From: Alistipes sp. | GTDB taxonomy: Bacteria; Bacteroidota; Bacteroidia; Bacteroidales; Rikenellaceae | Reading direction: 5' to 3' | Assembly: GCA_017547175.1 (NCBI GenBank) | Contig: JAFYQI010000002.1 | Coordinates: 62,001-126,000, forward strand | DNA: 64,000 nt | Part shown: in pieces, positions 61,620 through 64,000 of the stretch | Position numbering within the stretch: the stretch's first letter is position 1 | Layout: each line of letters opens with the position of its first letter | Made by a program: the position numbers and the translations under genes | The notes under the pieces: model-generated | The model's database searches: none | The model's input: only the letters and a program-made list of their open reading frames with translations | What the model was told of the DNA's origin: nothing

Positions 61620-62852
61620 ATGCAGCTCACGGCTACAAAACGGTTTAAGATTTGGGGGACATTGATCGTCGCCCTTTTATGGGTTGTACCCTCAATCGGC
61701 CAGGCTCCGCAACAATTGTTGCAGCAATACGGTCTTGCCAACGAGAAGCAACCTATTACCATGCCGCGTGGCAAACGCACCATCGTGCGTGGCGGTCTGC
61801 TGCAGCAGGCTGATTCGGTACGCATAAAGGCCGACTCGATTGCCCACGAGCAATTTTACCACGATATAGACTCGCTCTTCCTGGTCGAGTTTGAACAAGA
61901 CTCGATTGCCCTGCGTGATCTGCGTACGGACGACCTCACAACCCTTGACTCGATTGCCATGGCCGAGATGATGCTTGACGGCATACAACGTGACACCACC
62001 AAGCAATTATTTCGCAAAGGCTGGTTCATGAACGACTCGATGGATCTATCACGCGTCAGTTGGATGTCGGCCATCGTGCCCGGTTATGGCCAGATCTACA
62101 ACAAACAGTATTGGAAATTGCCGATTCTATACACAACGTTGGGTGGAAGTTTAGCCCTTTTCATCAACGAGAACAGCAAATACAAGCCGCTCAAGCAAAC
62201 CTACGAGGCCATTACCGATGTTTCGACAACTCGTACGCCCGAGTTGGATGCCCTGCAGACACAAATGATTCGCAGTAATACCAAGCGACAGATCTATCTC
62301 GGGTTAACACTTGCATCGTACATCTATTTCATTGGTGATGCGGCCATTAATTACTCGACTAACGAGGTATCGGCTGTGAAGAAGGCGACCACATTGGCCT
62401 GCATCTGTCCGGGTGCCGGTCAGATATACAATCAGAGCTATTGGAAAGTACCCTTTGTGATCGGAGGTTTTGCCACGTTGGGTTACTGCATCGACTGGAA
62501 CAACCGTGGTTTCCAACGCTTCAAGAAGGCCTATTCCTTGTTGGCTGACTATGAAAAAAATCCGAGTAAATACCCCAACGGTCCGACGGATGAATTTCGT
62601 GGTCGCTACTCGTCAAGTTTCATCAAAAACCTTCGAAACAACTATCGTCGTAACCGAGACCTGTGTCTCATTCTCACGGGTGGCCTCTACATTCTTCAAA
62701 TTGTGGATGCCCATGTCGATGCCCACTTGCGCGATTATGACATTTCGGATGACCTGACCATGAACATCGAACCGATGATTGATTATACCTATGTGCCGGC
62801 TGCCGGTAACCACTACCCCGTGCTTGGATTCAACGTCGGCATTTCGTTCTAA
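61620..62852 (+). CDS. DUF5683 family membrane protein
   Basis: A 410-residue exported protein with a hydrophobic N-terminus (residues 9-28), a polar DS-rich region (50-140) and a membrane-associated C-terminal part. Within that, SAIVPGYGQIYNKQYWKLPI and ACICPGAGQIYNQSYWKVPF are two copies of the same short unit (residues about 148-167 and 261-280), so the domain arose by internal duplication. DUF5683 is common in Bacteroidetes, often beside parB, as here. Function unknown; cotranscription with parAB and an MltD-like gene suggests a cell-cycle or envelope role. Confidence 0.85.
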   Translation: MQLTATKRFKIWGTLIVALLWVVPSIGQAPQQLLQQYGLANEKQPITMPRGKRTIVRGGLLQQADSVRIKADSIAHEQFYHDIDSLFLVEFEQDSIALRDLRTDDLTTLDSIAMAEMMLDGIQRDTTKQLFRKGWFMNDSMDLSRVSWMSAIVPGYGQIYNKQYWKLPILYTTLGGSLALFINENSKYKPLKQTYEAITDVSTTRTPELDALQTQMIRSNTKRQIYLGLTLASYIYFIGDAAINYSTNEVSAVKKATTLACICPGAGQIYNQSYWKVPFVIGGFATLGYCIDWNNRGFQRFKKAYSLLADYEKNPSKYPNGPTDEFRGRYSSSFIKNLRNNYRRNRDLCLILTGGLYILQIVDAHVDAHLRDYDISDDLTMNIEPMIDYTYVPAAGNHYPVLGFNVGISF

Positions 62853-62900
62853 TACTTCATAAAATCGTTCACAAAAAAACACCTTTCGACACCCGATCCA

Positions 62901-64000
62901 ATGAAACATCTCCTCACCTTGTTGCTGCTTGCGGCACTCACGACCCACACGGCTTTGGCCGCCGACGGCCTTTTCAATCGCAAAAAAGAGCGCAAACGCA
63001 ACAAGCATAATACCGAACAGGTGGTAACCACTCAGGTGCCGACTGCAGAGGATACATCCATCGTAGCATCTGTTATCGAGCAGGACACGATTGTTGAAGA
63101 ACCCGTCATCAATGACATCACGCTCAACCTGACACCCGCCGAGGTGGATTCGCTCATAGCCCAATGGCATGAGCTGCGCAGCGAGATTCAATATGACGAG
63201 TATTTCCGCCACTACATTCTCTCCGATTCGATACAGATTATCGGAAAAGACTCGTTGGCTGATCGTCAGCGTGACACACTCTACGCTCGCAGATTGCAAA
63301 ACCTCGTTTCGACAATTCCGTTGGCCTACAACTATATCGTACGTGGCCATATCAACCGTTATGTTGATACGGCTCCGGCTACCATGAGTCGTATTCTCGG
63401 CTTATCGCAAGTCTATTTCCCGCTGATCGAGAACGAACTGATGGCTGCAGGCCTCCCGGTTGAACTGCGTGCGCTGCCAATTATCGAGTCAGCCTTACAG
63501 GTCAACGCCGTATCGCGTGCAGGCGCCGTGGGTCTGTGGCAGTTTATGCCCGCAACGGGTAAAAGCTATGGGCTGGAGGTGAACACGCTAGTCGATGAGC
63601 GCCGCGACCCGATCCGTTCGACACAGGCCGCTATCCGTTTCTTGAAAGATCTCTACCGCATCTTTGGTGATTGGACCCTGGCCATTGCCGCCTACAACTG
63701 CGGCCCGGGCAACGTAAACAAAGCGATCGCCCGTTCAGGGGGAAAAACCTTCTGGGAGATCTATGACTATCTGCCTCGCGAAACGCGTGGCTATATGCCG
63801 GCCTTCATTGCCGCTACCTATGCCTTTAACTATCACCGCGAGCACAACATCGATAAGACGCCGTCGCCTATTCCGCTGGCACTCGATACGATCCATGTAA
63901 ACCGCATTACGCACCTTGAGCAGATCTCTTCGACGATCGATGTGGATATTGAAACCCTGCGTCTTCTCAATCCGCAATACCGCATGGATATCATCCCCGC
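62901..64000 (+). CDS. MltD-like membrane-bound lytic transglycosylase, 3' end outside window
   Basis: The frame is open from ATG 62901 to the window edge, giving 366 residues. Signal peptide to about residue 20 (no lipobox), then a basic/polar linker. The GH23 SLT domain is at about 180-330: catalytic E196 in LPIIESALQ, AVGLWQFMPATGKSYGL, IAAYNCGPGNV and RGYMPAFIAATYAFNYH. At about 335-366 a LysM-like segment begins (NRITHLEQISSTIDVDIETLRLLNP), as in MltD, which usually has several LysM repeats. It cleaves peptidoglycan glycan strands. The gap to the DUF5683 gene is 48 bases. Confidence 0.93.
   Translation, partial: MKHLLTLLLLAALTTHTALAADGLFNRKKERKRNKHNTEQVVTTQVPTAEDTSIVASVIEQDTIVEEPVINDITLNLTPAEVDSLIAQWHELRSEIQYDEYFRHYILSDSIQIIGKDSLADRQRDTLYARRLQNLVSTIPLAYNYIVRGHINRYVDTAPATMSRILGLSQVYFPLIENELMAAGLPVELRALPIIESALQVNAVSRAGAVGLWQFMPATGKSYGLEVNTLVDERRDPIRSTQAAIRFLKDLYRIFGDWTLAIAAYNCGPGNVNKAIARSGGKTFWEIYDYLPRETRGYMPAFIAATYAFNYHREHNIDKTPSPIPLALDTIHVNRITHLEQISSTIDVDIETLRLLNPQYRMDIIP

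Noticed and set aside
59786..62900. parS site or replication origin near parAB
   Set aside because: No TGTTTCACGTGAAACA-like palindrome or DnaA-box cluster was found, so an origin call would be unsupported.

Overview
The window comes from a Bacteroidota chromosome, order Bacteroidales, most likely Rikenellaceae/Alistipes-like. The order is supported by TAnnTTTG-type -7 promoter elements, many secreted lipoproteins, an UpxY-type NusG paralogue, DUF4923, DUF5683, OstA-like and putative-porin proteins, and PL1/GH28/GH105 enzymes typical of Bacteroidales. The genus is an inference. No rRNA, tRNA, CRISPR array, insertion sequence or prophage was recognised. No gene-free stretch exceeds about 210 bases.

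Layout. 1-2040: the 5' part of an RluB-type pseudouridine synthase, divergent from a MATE exporter. 2046-12682 (minus): an eight-gene galacturonate operon, uxaC-kdgK-eda-exuT-uxaB-uxaA-CE8-GH43. It encodes the full isomerase route from galacturonate to pyruvate and glyceraldehyde-3-phosphate, an uptake permease, a pectin methylesterase and a GH43. 12864-15881 (plus): a DUF4861 lipoprotein and a beta-propeller/MORN lipoprotein. 15946-19950 (minus): a hypothetical lipoprotein, tsaB, smpB, dnaG. 20054-33505 (minus): a second eight-gene pectin operon (STN-esterase, DUF4861, GH28, collagen-like lipoprotein, two PL1 lyases, CE12-CE8 fusion, GH105) with a strong promoter at its head and a terminator at its end. 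33711-36812 (minus): L,D-transpeptidase, Omp85-like protein, Nudix hydrolase. 36862-38979 (plus): S9 peptidase. 39112-43321 (minus): UpxY-like factor, lytic transglycosylase, putative porin, pssA. 43415-45732 (plus): mannose-1-phosphate guanylyltransferase and murF. 45864-52065 (plus): MazG-like, OPT transporter, pepT, nadE, DUF4923. 52178-53776 (plus): DUF5060/DUF4038-type glycosidase. 53905-58817 (minus): a lipoprotein PPIase, a SurA-like PPIase and an OstA-like protein, an envelope-assembly operon; a CPBP protease lies upstream. 59948-64000 (plus): parA, parB, DUF5683 and a truncated MltD-like transglycosylase.

How it fits together. The 20-33 kb operon de-esterifies and cleaves homogalacturonan and rhamnogalacturonan outside or in the periplasm (CE8, CE12, esterase, PL1, GH28, GH105). 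The 2-12.7 kb operon imports galacturonate and related uronates and catabolises them through tagaturonate, altronate, KDG and KDPG. There is no SusC/SusD pair and no dedicated regulator in the window. Several pectin proteins instead carry lipidated coiled-coil and collagen-like stalks.

The most unusual non-coding signal is a pair of 99-nt nested palindromes, each just 3' of a stop codon inside the uronate operon. They share a nearly identical 23-nt core, while the flanking arms differ in sequence but stay self-complementary. A looser relative lies after dnaG.
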